Assembly: GCA_948146395.1 (NCBI GenBank)
Contig: OX411547.1
Location: 56,535,566-56,599,565 of the forward strand
DNA from: Fragum whitleyi
Taxonomy: Eukaryota; Mollusca; Bivalvia; Cardiida; Cardiidae
Direction: 5' to 3'
DNA length: 64,000 nt
In this document: in pieces, positions 1 through 9,934 of the stretch
Numbering within the stretch: position 1 is the stretch's first letter
Layout: each line of letters starts with the position of its first letter
Translations under genes and position numbers: made by a program
The notes under the pieces: model-generated
The model's input: only the letters and a program-made list of their open reading frames with translations
The model's database searches: none
What the model was told of the DNA's origin: nothing

Positions 1-408
1 TACGGTCTATATTTAACCAATGATTAGACTGGGTTACAGTCCCTTGATCTATCGATACTAGTCGGTCTCTCAGACAGCGGGCTATCACTTAAACCAATGG
101 TTATCTTTAATTAGACTGTATCTAATAAACGAATTAGAATAAGCAAAAGATGTGTACGAAGAAAATTTACTGATACTCTAACCAAAAAATTATTACTTCC
201 AGATAAAGGATATTTTGTCAATATATGATAATTCAGAACAAAGGCAGAAACTTTTGGTCATGCTCTGTTGAAGCGATCTTAGTTTGTAGACTTACCGAAA
301 GTTGATACTATAATGAACAAAAAGAGGCCCATGACCGCTGGAAACTCTGAGAAAAAATGGGGAAAATACATATTTTCCTTTGATCATTTCAATGAAATTC
401 GATAACAA
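1..408. other. AT-rich stretch, nothing recognised
   Basis: No coding stretch, RNA gene or clear repeat was recognised here. It lies upstream of the fold-back MITE at 411. Confidence 0.4.
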
Positions 409-410
409 TA

Positions 411-624
411 CTGGTTGAAGACCAATTCTCGCCAAGTGCCAGTTTTCGCCAACTGACTATTTTCACAGTAAAGACGCAATAATTATTAACAATAAATTAT
501 TTTCTGATCAGAAGTAATTATTGTCAACATAACTTGTAATTTATAAAAATTTCCTTTTCGTCTTTACCGTGAAAAAGGGTTGGTGGCGAGAACTGGTACT
601 AGGCGAGAATTTGTCTCTAACCAG
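411..624. mobile_element. Fold-back MITE with about 66-bp inverted arms
   Basis: The left arm (411-476) and right arm (559-624) are inverted copies with roughly 80% matching bases by eye, starting CTGGTT on each strand and sharing the inner ends TAAAGACG/CGTCTTTA. A TA dinucleotide lies on each side (409-410 and 625-626), as expected for a Tc1/mariner-type target duplication. The 82-bp centre is AT-rich and non-coding. It is probably a non-autonomous DNA transposon; its superfamily is inferred only from the TA. Confidence 0.65.
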
Positions 625-626
625 TA

Positions 627-1521
627 GAGGACTTGATCACGCAAAATGGAAATACACGGGAACGAACATACAGATGGACAGACCGATGAACAGGAACTAC
701 AAATCGATATAGGTTTTCGTCTTCAGGCCTTTTGACAGAGCAGCTTAAAGATTTTAAAATACGTAATCATTTTATCTAAAATGTTTCTTTTTCGCGATAT
801 GAAATGTCAATAGATCTTACTCGAAAAACAAACTATTGTTACATTTCTTTAAAGCATAAACGAGACAAAATGAAAAAAAAAAGAAAAAAATGGATAAATA
901 ATAAGACAGATTTTTTTAAGTGTGTCATTTTGTACGTGATTGCTATGCAACGTTCATGATGACGATACATTTTGGGCTCCGCTTAGATAAAGTCAGATTG
1001 GTGAAATGAAAAGGGGTACATTTTTTGATAATTTCACTTGTAAGGCAATAAGGTTGTCAGAATGATAACTTATCGCTATTTTTTTATGTAACCACCGAAA
1101 AGCAGAAAGTGTGATAAGATTTGCCATTTCACACCCTAAAAAAATGCATTATTCATCTATGGAAAGATCTCAAGAAATGAGAAAAGTAGTGCATTTCATA
1201 CATGGATGTGCTATAACAACATCGATTTGTTGTAAAGAAGTACACAAAGAATAAGTTAGATGTATAAACCATAATCATCTCCTGCCATCACAACAGAAAC
1301 AGGTCAAGCATATTTAAGATGGTATTAAGTAGGGAAGACTTTGTCCCCAGTTTTCGTTCATTCAACTTCATACCACATATGTTCTATATATTCGTTTCTG
1401 GTTTCGTTTTTGCACGATTCTCCTTTTCCATACATACATGAGGGGTAACCAAGATTTCGTGCAAGTAATATAAACTTTTTCTTAATTATGATCATTTTTC
1501 TGTACACCAAGTGGACATGCT
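627..1521. other. AT-rich stretch, nothing recognised
   Basis: No gene, RNA or confident repeat was seen. There are short homopolymer A and T runs only. Confidence 0.4.
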
Positions 1522-1947
1522 ATAGGTAGCAACATCGTGAAATTGACATTCACCTGAATCAAAACCATTCTAAATCGTTCACTTAGAACCCCATTCATTC
1601 ATTCCAAACACTCACTCAAACCATTCAAAAACGCACATCCCCATTGAAAAATAGAGAATCAAAAACGTCATTCAAAATAAATTTGGATAGAGAAATATCG
1701 CGATTTCACCGGCATAATTCAAATTGTAATCGTCTATTAGGTTCTTGAAGAAATATGAAGCTATCTGAAGACTTGTATGCAAATTTTATTGAAGGGAGGT
1801 AATCAATATAGCTAATTTTGTTCATTCTGCGACATTGGATTACCTCCACATAAAGTCCCCCAAAACTCGATCCACACACTCATTCAATTTCATTCTTAAA
1901 TCATTCCAAAATCATTCACCTTGTCAATTCACGATGTTGTTAACTGT
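1522..1947 (+). mobile_element. MITE family A, full-length copy
   Basis: An inverted-repeat element. The left end carries ACATCGTGAAATTGACA and the right end carries its complement, followed by TTAACTGT. Inside are ATTCATT-rich subterminal stretches on both flanks, a GGGAGGTAAT motif near the centre, and a central TTTTGTTCAT. The same architecture recurs at 22479-22905 (opposite orientation) and 57988-58421, with partial copies elsewhere in the window. It has no coding capacity. Confidence 0.7.
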
Positions 1948-2583
1948 ATCAGAATTTAATGAAAATATTCACAATATCAATAGAAGGTAGACTTTTTTTT
2001 CAAAATATACATGCTATTAGTTTTGAATGAGAACGCGCAGAATAACAAACAATTCAACATTTAGTGATGTATTTCTTACTATATAAAAGAAACCGAATAG
2101 TATTTGGTTTCTTTCGTTGGTCATTCATGCTGCTTGTCTGCACTTATCAAACAGTGACAGGAAACATTGTTGAAAATGTCACACACAGGCTCATTTCATA
2201 TATCACAATTTATTTGCTCTCCAAAGCAACTTGTGGCAATATTGCTCCGAAATGTCGCTGAACTATAACGGGTCCACTACCTTAATTTCAAACTAACAAG
2301 AGGGACGCAAAAATAGATTGACAAACATTCAATTTATTCCAAGCTATTTCTTCAATTCATATTAATTAAATGTCCCTTAATTGACAATCTAAATACCTCC
2401 CTGAGGAATCTAAAATCATTATTTAAGTTGTTGACAATACGAAAATACGTCATCAATCGGACCTCAAGGTAGGGTGCCGATGAATAGAAAAAAGCTAATC
2501 GTCTAACATTCCCATCGGTTTTGTTACTCCACTTCTGTATTGTCACGAAAGTCGCTTACGGACAGTATAGTTACGCAATTTAG
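1948..2583. other. Intergenic, nothing recognised
   Basis: Short chance open frames only. No gene, RNA or repeat was recognised. Confidence 0.4.
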
Positions 2584-2649
2584 AGTGAGTGATCAAAGGT
2601 CAATTTTGTCTATACGGGTATAGACAAAATTGACCTTTTATCACTCACT
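2584..2649. repeat. Near-perfect hairpin with 32-bp arms
   Basis: Arms 2584-2615 and 2618-2649 are complementary over 32 bp with one mismatch, around a 2-nt GG spacer. The outer ends read AGTGAGTGAT and ATCACTCACT. It is probably a very short palindromic MITE or a fold-back remnant. Confidence 0.75.
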
Positions 2650-2789
2650 TAATCTTGTGGATCTATATCTACACCATAGGATTACAGAGAGAATAAGGTA
2701 TTATAAACTATCATCGCTCCTACTTTCCTTGAGAACTACCTTGTGTTAAGGATAAATTTATGAACTAGTCATAGGAAAGTCTATTGATT

Positions 2790-2938
2790 GCCTCAAAAGC
2801 TGGTTAGAGCATGGGTCTCCTAATCAGAAGGTCAGGGGTTCGGGTCCTGATGACTGCGAGGTGTTTCCTTGTGCAAGAAACTGAATAATCATTGCTTCAG
2901 TCCACGAGAATAGGAAGCAGTAGATAAAATCCTTAAAT
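2790..2938 (+). mobile_element. tRNA-headed SINE (family 2)
   Basis: The head resembles a tRNA: an A-box-like AGCTGGTTAGAGC and a B-box-like GGTTCGGGTCC about 30 nt apart. A non-tRNA body follows (GTGTTTCCTTGTGCAAGAA, then TTGCTTCAGTCCAC). The tRNA fold is degenerate, so I call it a SINE rather than a tRNA gene. The LTR retrotransposon is inserted at its 3' side. Confidence 0.6.
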
Positions 2939-2942
2939 AAAG
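2939..2942. repeat. Target-site duplication AAAG (left)
   Basis: AAAG directly precedes the left LTR and is repeated at 9321-9324 directly after the right LTR. A 4-bp duplication fits a Ty3/gypsy-type integrase. Confidence 0.7.
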
Positions 2943-3484
2943 TGTTACGTGCCAATGTAACACGAACAAAGAAGCCAGCAACAAACTTTACAATTAACAA
3001 TATTTATTGACAATAATACCAGAATTATTGACAATATGAAATTAATACAAAAACAATTTACAATACCTTGAATGTTTAATCCTAAAGTTTTAATTTTAGA
3101 TCCAATTTAATTAAGTTCCTGGTCCACAAATAATAAGTCCAATAATATCCGAATTTAAAATTAAACACGCTTTTAAACACACTTTTAAGATAACAAGAAA
3201 TCCCCTTTTAGTTTCACACAGTACTACTAAATGAAACCATAAGTCTAAACCAAGTGAACCAAGAATGCTGTAGGAACCCCTTTATATAATACTATAGAAC
3301 AATCTGGAATAGTATAGAACATAAGAATACTCTAGAGTCTGAATCACCTTCCAAAAGGCCTTTCTAGAAAGATCTACATAATTCTACATACATTTACGTA
3401 ACAGAATCAAGAGATAAGAAAATTCCCAGTCTAAAAATAGACACGGTAAATACCATTAGGTTTATTTATAGCTTATACATAACA
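2943..3484 (-). repeat. 3' LTR of the Gmr1-like element
   Basis: 542 bp beginning TGTTACGTGCC and ending TAACA on the plus strand. Reading the two LTRs side by side I found no difference from 8779-9320. Confidence 0.95.
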
Positions 3485-3495
3485 CTTTCCCCCTT
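3485..3495 (-). other. Polypurine tract
   Basis: On the minus strand AAGGGGGAAAG lies immediately upstream of the 3' LTR's TGTTAT. This is where plus-strand DNA priming would occur. Confidence 0.8.
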
Positions 3496-3760
3496 GAAAG
3501 AAAAAAGAAAGGTTTATGAAATAAATCTTTCTTTTTGTATTATCTTTAGCATATACAATGATAATATACTTTACATAATTAATAATATCATGATTTGTTG
3601 AAACATTTCAGCACATCTAGCATGAAAATACAAACAATTTTCATCAAAAGAATTGAAAAAGAGATATATATATACAAACATATATACATATAAACAAAAA
3701 ATATAGTGAAATGGTACTGTTAAATTCAATTTTATATTAAAGATAAGACAATTCAAAATT

Positions 3761-6700
3761 TTAGACTCTTGACAGAGCATCTGGTATAATATTGTCTTTT
3801 CCTTTAATGTGTCTTACATCAAGATCAAATTCTTGAAGTGACAAACTCCACCTCAATAATCTTTGGTTCTTACTCTTAAGTTTGTGAAGAAAACTTAAGG
3901 GATTGTGATCACTGAAAACAACTATAGGAGAAGTTGCAGATGTTAAATAAACTTCAAAATGTTGGATTGCCAAAATCAGAGCAAGACATTCTTTTTCAAT
4001 GGTTGAGTAGTTTTTCTGATGTTTGTTTAATTTTTTAGAAAAATAACAAACGGGATGATCAATACCATCATCGTCTTCTTGCAAGAGAACAGCACCAATA
4101 CCCACATCACTTGCATCAACAGCTAATTTAAAACATTTGTCAAAATCAGGTGCTAAAAGAACTGGTGTGCTCTTTAGTATGGCTTTCAAGCGATCAAAGG
4201 CAACTTGACAGTTATCATTCCATTTGAACTTAACATTTTTCTTTAATAAATTTGTTAAAGGTTCAGCTATTATAGAAAAATTCTTACAAAACTTTCTATA
4301 GTAGCCAGCCATACCAAGAAATCGCATCAGTTGCTTTTTAGTAGCAGGCACTGGAAACTCAGAGATAGCATTGACCTTAGATTCTAAAGGTTTAACTTGA
4401 CCCTGTCCCACAAGATGTCCTAAAAAAGTAACAGTAGCATGACAAAATTCTGTTTTTCCCAGATTAACAGTCAATTTTGCTTCACTGAGACGGTCGAAGA
4501 ATTGTTTGATTCTTTGAAGGTGGTCACTCCATGTATCTGTATAGATGATGACATCATCGATGTATGCGTCACAGCCATCCAAGCCAGCTATAACCATATT
4601 TACAAGCCGCTGAAACGTCGCAGGAGAATTTTTCATCCCAAACGGCATAACTTTGTACTGGTACAGACCAGTTGGAGTAGCAAATGCTGATACTTCTTTA
4701 GCCCTATCAGTGAGCGGAACTTGCCAGAATCCTTTGAGAAGGTCAAATTTGGTGACATATTTAGAATTACCGACTTTGTCAATACAGTCATCAATTCTTG
4801 GAATTGGAAAAGAGTCAGTTTTTGTCACAGAGTTCACTTTTCGATAGTCAGTACACATTCTGTATGTTCCATTTGGCTTTGGAACTAATATACATGGTGA
4901 ACTGTAATTACTTTGGCTGGGTTCAATAAAGTCATTCTCCAATAAGTAATTCACTTCATCTTGAAGGGCTTTTTGTTTCACTGGATTCATTCTATAAGGA
5001 TGTTGTTTTATTGGTTGAGAATCTTCCACAATGACATCATGATATATTTTATCAGTTCTTGTGGGGATGTCAGGAAATAAGTGTTTATATTCATTAATCA
5101 ACTGTTTCAGCTCTTCTCGTTGAGATGGCTCCAAATGTGAAAGTTTGTCGTCAAGATTCTTAAGTATTTCAGAGTTCTCAAGTTTAGGTGGACCAGGAAC
5201 AGATTTTTCACTAAAGTCTGAACTAACTTCTGATTCAATCATATTTGATTGTTGTGGGACAGTGTTTACAACTGTAACTGGTTTTGAAATAGAGCTATCT
5301 CTGTCAAAATACTTTTTTAACATGTTTACATGACACATTTGTTTATTTTTACGCCTTCCGGGAGTATTGATGATATAATTCAAATCACTTGTTTTCTTAT
5401 CAATAGTATACGGGCCATAATATCTTGCCTGTAAGGGTCGGCCAGGTATTGGCAAAAGAGCAAGGACTTTATCACCTGGTTCGAATTTCCTATCAACACT
5501 ATGCTTGTCATATCTTGCCTTCATTTTGCTCTGAGATGATTTAAGATTTGACCTAGCAACCTCACATGCCCTAGACAGTTTATTTCTGAAGTCAGAAACA
5601 TACTGTAACAAGTTCAAGGGTGTTTCATCATCAGCAAGAAATTTCTCTTTTAAGAGTGTTAATGGCCCACGAACAGAATGACCAAAAACTAACTCAAAGG
5701 GGCTAAAGCCAAGAGATTCTTGAACAGATTCTCTGACTGCAAATAATAGCAAATGAATACCTTCATCCCAATTTTTATCAGTATCAAAACAATATGACCT
5801 TATCATATTCTTTAGGGTCTGATGAAATCTTTCTAAAGCACCTTGACTTTCAGGGTGATAAGCAGATGACCGATATTGCTTGATACCTAATTCATGCATA
5901 ACCTGTTGGAATATGCCTGACATGAAGTTTGATCCTTGATCAGACTGAACTGATTTTGGAAGGCCAACAAAAGTAAAGAACTTGACAAGAGCCTTAATAA
6001 TTGACTTTGCCTTAATGTTCCTTAAAGGAATTGCTTCTGGGAAGCGGGTAGAAGCACACATAATTGTCAACAAATATTCAGAACCTGACTTGGTTTTTGG
6101 TAAAGGACCAACGCAGTCTATTATTATTCGACTGAAAGGTTCATCAAAAGCTGGAATGGGTTGTAACCTTGCTTTTGGAATAACTTGGTTAGGTTTCCCT
6201 ACCATTTGACAAGTGTGGCAACTTTTACAATATTTGGAAACATCCGATTTAAGTCCAGGCCAAAAGAAATGAGTCATAATCTTGTGATAAGTCTTGTTTA
6301 CACCTAAATGACCAGACATTGGACTTTCATGGGCTATACTAAGTATTTCATGGCGATATGACTTTGGAACAACAATTTGGTGATGAACAGCCCAATCGTC
6401 ATCAGCTGGGACATCAAATGGTCGCCATTTTCTCATCAGAATACCATTCTTTTTATAGTAACAAACAGGATTCTGAGACATTTCTTTTTCGGGTAATGCC
6501 CTATCAATTAACTTTGAAATCTCAGGATCATTTTGCTGTTCCTGGATTAACTTTGACTTTGAATGCGTTTCATGACCTTGGTCATTTGACCTTGGAGATG
6601 ACTGACAAAATTTTGACGAGTCTGTCTGAGTATCAGGCAGACTAAGATTAAAAGACTTTTTAATCTCGTCATTGAAATATTGACCAACAAAAGTATCAGT

Positions 6701-8578
6701 TAAGTCAATATCATTTGAATTTTTCAAGGAAGCTTTTTTAGCCATACCCCGAGTTACTGCACATGAAGGGTACAAATCAGGTATTTCCTGCAAAATAGGA
6801 TCATCTGTTTGACCTACATTAGGTGTGTCAGTTACAAGAGGATTAACAACAACCTTATCTCCAGCTAAGTCATTGCCTAGCAATAAATGTACACCTTTAA
6901 ATGGTAAAGAATGTTTAACACCAACAACCACAGAACCAGTAACCAAATCCGAGGACAAATTAACCTTATGAAGAGGAACATTAATAACACCACACTCTAC
7001 ACCCTGAATAAGGACACTAGTACCAGACGAAGTCTTCTCAGAAAAAGGCAGAACATCTGCTAAAATAAGAGATTGAGAAGCTCCTGTGTCTCTTAAAATT
7101 TTAATAGGGGTAGGTGGGCACATATCACCTGAAAGTGATACAAAACCATCCAAAATGAACGGTTCAAAAATCTCCATACAGGAATCAGAATTTGGTTCTG
7201 CCTTAACAATTGAATTTAACTCAAAAGAAGGCTGTGATTTAGGCTGAAGGCTGGTGAGCCCTGTAGGTTTGGCTGCACTCAGTTCCTTCTTCCTTTTTAA
7301 TCTAAAACATTCCGAAATAAGGTGACCTGGTTTTTTACAAAAAGTACAATGTACTCGAGATAAGGGATTTTGAACATTGGTTTCACCAGTAGACTTTGGT
7401 TTAGGTGAATTCGATTGACTAGACATGCTAGATGAATCACCAGACATAGATTTATTTTGGGGATGTGAGGAAGCAGGTTTTGCTTTATTAACGAAAGAAT
7501 TTTTGTGTGTAAGGTAGTAATCATCAGCTAAACGAGCTGCTTCATGTATAGTTTCAACAGTTTTTTCATCTAAATGTGACTTAATGTCAGATTGAATGCA
7601 ATTTTTGAATTGTTCAATTAATATAAGTTGTCTAAGATTATCATAATTTTGGTCTATTTTCTTAGAATAGCACCACCTGTCAAATAATTTTTCTTCGTTT
7701 CTTGCAAATTCAACGTGAGTCCGGCCAGATTCTTTTCTACAACTTCTAAATTGTTGTCTGTATGCTTCTGGAACCAGCTCATAACCTTTGAGAATGAGTT
7801 CTTTTACAGTATCATAATCATTGCTTTGTTCTGTTCTAAGTTGCGAATAAATATTGCGAGCTTTTCCTACTAAGACACTTTGGAGAAGTAAGGTCCATTG
7901 CTCCTTTGGCCATTTCAAGTTATTTGCAACTTTTTCAAAATGTTCGAAATATGTATCAACTTCATTTTCTTGAAATTGAGGAACAAGCCTAAAATGTTTT
8001 GTTACATCAAAATGGTCATTATACATATCTCTGGGCTGATTTGCTCTATCTTGTATTTCTAATTCTTTTAATCGTAATTGAAATGCTCTTTCTTCTCTTT
8101 CCCTCTCTCTTTCTATTTCTCTCTCTTCTCTTTCTCGCTCTTCCTTTTCCCTTTCTCTCTCTCTTTCCCTTTCTTCCTTTTCCCTTTGAAATTGCCTTTC
8201 TCTTTCTTTTTCTTCAATTTCTCTTTGTGCTCTTTCTCTTTCAATTTCAATTTCTAATTGCTTTTCTTGAAATTTCCGCTCTTCTCTCTCTCTTTCTATT
8301 TCTAATTCCTTCTCCCTTTGTTGAAGTTTTAACAGTTCAAGATCTCTTGAGCTTGAAACTGATGGAACATCAACAATGAGAGACAGAGCCTTTTCATCAA
8401 AAATGTCCTCATCAACAAAATATTGAACCAAAATATTCTTAATTTCATGCTTTCGCAATGAGGACTTGACTTCTTTTAATTCATAATGCTTGGCAAGATT
8501 GAGCAAATCAGGCTTTTTACCCAAATTCAATAACTCCACGGAAGGTTCGTGCGTAAATTTTTCTAAGTCAAAAGACAT
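3761..8578 (-). CDS. Gag-Pol polyprotein, Gmr1-type domain order
   Basis: An intact 1605-aa ORF. The start is the ATG at 8578 (MSFDLEKF); the frame stays open upstream into the LTR but has no better ATG. Residues 1-75 are a small SAP-like N-terminal region. About 77-180 is a highly charged Glu/Arg coiled coil. About 200-355 is capsid-like and ends in a SCAN-like segment. A CX2CX4HX4C zinc knuckle begins at about 411. The protease motif DTGAS is near 497. Integrase has an HHCC zinc-binding region from about 725, catalytic D~820, D~880 and E~910, and a GPY/F module near 1053. RT is about 1190-1400 with YIDD at 1339. RNase H has VDAS near 1486, and the protein ends in DALSRV. All catalytic motifs are visible, with no frameshift or stop. 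It would act in cytoplasmic particles and in nuclear integration. Confidence 0.95.
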   Translation of the reverse strand: MSFDLEKFTHEPSVELLNLGKKPDLLNLAKHYELKEVKSSLRKHEIKNILVQYFVDEDIFDEKALSLIVDVPSVSSSRDLELLKLQQREKELEIEREREERKFQEKQLEIEIERERAQREIEEKERERQFQREKEEREREREREKEEREREEREIEREREREERAFQLRLKELEIQDRANQPRDMYNDHFDVTKHFRLVPQFQENEVDTYFEHFEKVANNLKWPKEQWTLLLQSVLVGKARNIYSQLRTEQSNDYDTVKELILKGYELVPEAYRQQFRSCRKESGRTHVEFARNEEKLFDRWCYSKKIDQNYDNLRQLILIEQFKNCIQSDIKSHLDEKTVETIHEAARLADDYYLTHKNSFVNKAKPASSHPQNKSMSGDSSSMSSQSNSPKPKSTGETNVQNPLSRVHCTFCKKPGHLISECFRLKRKKELSAAKPTGLTSLQPKSQPSFELNSIVKAEPNSDSCMEIFEPFILDGFVSLSGDMCPPTPIKILRDTGASQSLILADVLPFSEKTSSGTSVLIQGVECGVINVPLHKVNLSSDLVTGSVVVGVKHSLPFKGVHLLLGNDLAGDKVVVNPLVTDTPNVGQTDDPILQEIPDLYPSCAVTRGMAKKASLKNSNDIDLTDTFVGQYFNDEIKKSFNLSLPDTQTDSSKFCQSSPRSNDQGHETHSKSKLIQEQQNDPEISKLIDRALPEKEMSQNPVCYYKKNGILMRKWRPFDVPADDDWAVHHQIVVPKSYRHEILSIAHESPMSGHLGVNKTYHKIMTHFFWPGLKSDVSKYCKSCHTCQMVGKPNQVIPKARLQPIPAFDEPFSRIIIDCVGPLPKTKSGSEYLLTIMCASTRFPEAIPLRNIKAKSIIKALVKFFTFVGLPKSVQSDQGSNFMSGIFQQVMHELGIKQYRSSAYHPESQGALERFHQTLKNMIRSYCFDTDKNWDEGIHLLLFAVRESVQESLGFSPFELVFGHSVRGPLTLLKEKFLADDETPLNLLQYVSDFRNKLSRACEVARSNLKSSQSKMKARYDKHSVDRKFEPGDKVLALLPIPGRPLQARYYGPYTIDKKTSDLNYIINTPGRRKNKQMCHVNMLKKYFDRDSSISKPVTVVNTVPQQSNMIESEVSSDFSEKSVPGPPKLENSEILKNLDDKLSHLEPSQREELKQLINEYKHLFPDIPTRTDKIYHDVIVEDSQPIKQHPYRMNPVKQKALQDEVNYLLENDFIEPSQSNYSSPCILVPKPNGTYRMCTDYRKVNSVTKTDSFPIPRIDDCIDKVGNSKYVTKFDLLKGFWQVPLTDRAKEVSAFATPTGLYQYKVMPFGMKNSPATFQRLVNMVIAGLDGCDAYIDDVIIYTDTWSDHLQRIKQFFDRLSEAKLTVNLGKTEFCHATVTFLGHLVGQGQVKPLESKVNAISEFPVPATKKQLMRFLGMAGYYRKFCKNFSIIAEPLTNLLKKNVKFKWNDNCQVAFDRLKAILKSTPVLLAPDFDKCFKLAVDASDVGIGAVLLQEDDDGIDHPVCYFSKKLNKHQKNYSTIEKECLALILAIQHFEVYLTSATSPIVVFSDHNPLSFLHKLKSKNQRLLRWSLSLQEFDLDVRHIKGKDNIIPDALSRV

Positions 8579-8763
8579 GGTAGCTTGTTGCTGTATTTGA
8601 ATAAGAATGTAAGATTTCGATAAATAATAGTGAAAGTGCACTCTAGATTTATCAAAATTGAAATATGAAATTAATTTCTTAAATAATTTTGAACAGTAGA
8701 TATAAATAAAGAATTTGTTTGATTTGTTTTGTTTTGTTTGTTTGTCTGATATTCGTATCTCGA

Positions 8764-8775
8764 GACGAGCCCCCA
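8764..8775 (-). other. Primer-binding site (tRNA-Pro-like)
   Basis: On the minus strand TGGGGGCTCGTC starts 3 nt after the 5' LTR. Its 12 bases match the known tRNA-Pro primer site of murine gammaretroviruses, i.e. the CCA end plus acceptor stem. The bases beyond these differ from that site, so the exact primer isoacceptor is an inference. Confidence 0.7.
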
Positions 8776-8778
8776 AAT

Positions 8779-9320
8779 TGTTACGTGCCAATGTAACACG
8801 AACAAAGAAGCCAGCAACAAACTTTACAATTAACAATATTTATTGACAATAATACCAGAATTATTGACAATATGAAATTAATACAAAAACAATTTACAAT
8901 ACCTTGAATGTTTAATCCTAAAGTTTTAATTTTAGATCCAATTTAATTAAGTTCCTGGTCCACAAATAATAAGTCCAATAATATCCGAATTTAAAATTAA
9001 ACACGCTTTTAAACACACTTTTAAGATAACAAGAAATCCCCTTTTAGTTTCACACAGTACTACTAAATGAAACCATAAGTCTAAACCAAGTGAACCAAGA
9101 ATGCTGTAGGAACCCCTTTATATAATACTATAGAACAATCTGGAATAGTATAGAACATAAGAATACTCTAGAGTCTGAATCACCTTCCAAAAGGCCTTTC
9201 TAGAAAGATCTACATAATTCTACATACATTTACGTAACAGAATCAAGAGATAAGAAAATTCCCAGTCTAAAAATAGACACGGTAAATACCATTAGGTTTA
9301 TTTATAGCTTATACATAACA
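8779..9320 (-). repeat. 5' LTR of the Gmr1-like element
   Basis: 542 bp matching 2943-3484. As the upstream copy for the minus-strand element it should hold the promoter. Confidence 0.95.
9113..9124 (-). promoter_or_regulatory. Putative LTR TATA box
   Basis: On the minus strand TATATAAAGGGG lies roughly 200 bp into the 5' LTR, a good TATA-box match in a plausible U3 position. No transcription start can be seen from sequence. Confidence 0.4.
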
Positions 9321-9324
9321 AAAG
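9321..9324. repeat. Target-site duplication AAAG (right)
   Basis: Pairs with 2939-2942 across the LTR element. Confidence 0.7.
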
Positions 9325-9424
9325 ATACCAATGCCTCTCAAAATTGATTACATCCAGAATGACTCGCCTACCAGTAATTGCCGAAAGGGGAGTTTGGTAG
9401 TATGTTTGTATGATTGTGTGTATG

Positions 9425-9698
9425 TATATGTGAGACCCTTCACGCGAAAAGGGGCCATCTGGGAATTCTGTAAAATGAATTATTGAAAAAGAGATTTGAT
9501 CCAGCATAGGTCAACCAGATGTCGCATTTCAAAAATATTTTCACTGGAATGTAGATCGATCATTCTAGATTCAGAAAATCAGCACATTGCGAAAGGTTTC
9601 AACCCAAGTCAATCTGCGCACTCCGCGCAGTCTGACTAGGGTCGACATTTAACGCATTACCCAGATGGTTCCTTTTCGCGTGCAGGGTCACATATATA
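9425..9698 (+). mobile_element. MITE family B, copy 1
   Basis: A 274-bp element with inverted ends of the form TATGTGACCC...ACGCGAAAAGG..CCATCTGG (left end 9425-9462, right end 9662-9698). A related copy lies in opposite orientation at 19959-20213, sharing internal blocks (the GGTTGACCTATGCTGG complement, GAATCTA, GAAACCTT). TA flanks are possible. It is non-coding. Confidence 0.65.
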
Positions 9699-9934
9699 AA
9701 GAGATAGACAGACAGGAAAGGAACTTTACATGTCGTTATCTGTTTAAAATGTTATCTTTAATTAAGCAAATGAAACTTGAAATTAAAATAATTTATTTAA
9801 AAATTGCTGGAAATATTACCTCAACGGCTACATCGGAAAAAAATCGAACCAGTAATAGCAACCATGATTTTGTCGCTTGGCCGATAACTCGACCCGAGTA
9901 TGTATAAGCTCATGTCAATTAATAACGTACATAT

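Larger units (their letters stand above)
2943..9320 (-). mobile_element. Complete Gmr1-like Ty3/gypsy LTR retrotransposon
   Basis: A 6378-bp element on the minus strand. It has two 542-bp LTRs (2943-3484 and 8779-9320) that I read as identical, bounded by TGTTA...TAACA and flanked by AAAG duplications. Next to the 5' (right) LTR is a primer-binding site, and next to the 3' (left) LTR a polypurine tract. One long ORF encodes gag, protease, integrase, RT and RNase H in that order. Integrase before RT in a gypsy-family polyprotein is the hallmark of Gmr1-like elements (Goodwin and Poulter). Intact LTRs and ORF suggest a recent insertion. No env-like ORF is present. Confidence 0.93.

Noticed and set aside
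7999..8379. 126-codon plus-strand ORF rich in Phe and Leu, hydrophobic like a membrane protein
   Set aside because: It is the antisense of the Glu/Arg coiled-coil region of the Gag ORF, which is clearly the coding strand.
8579..8836. Upstream 86-codon extension of the Gag-Pol ORF into the LTR
   Set aside because: It begins at a non-ATG codon inside the LTR. The first good ATG (8578) starts a sequence resembling other Gag N termini.
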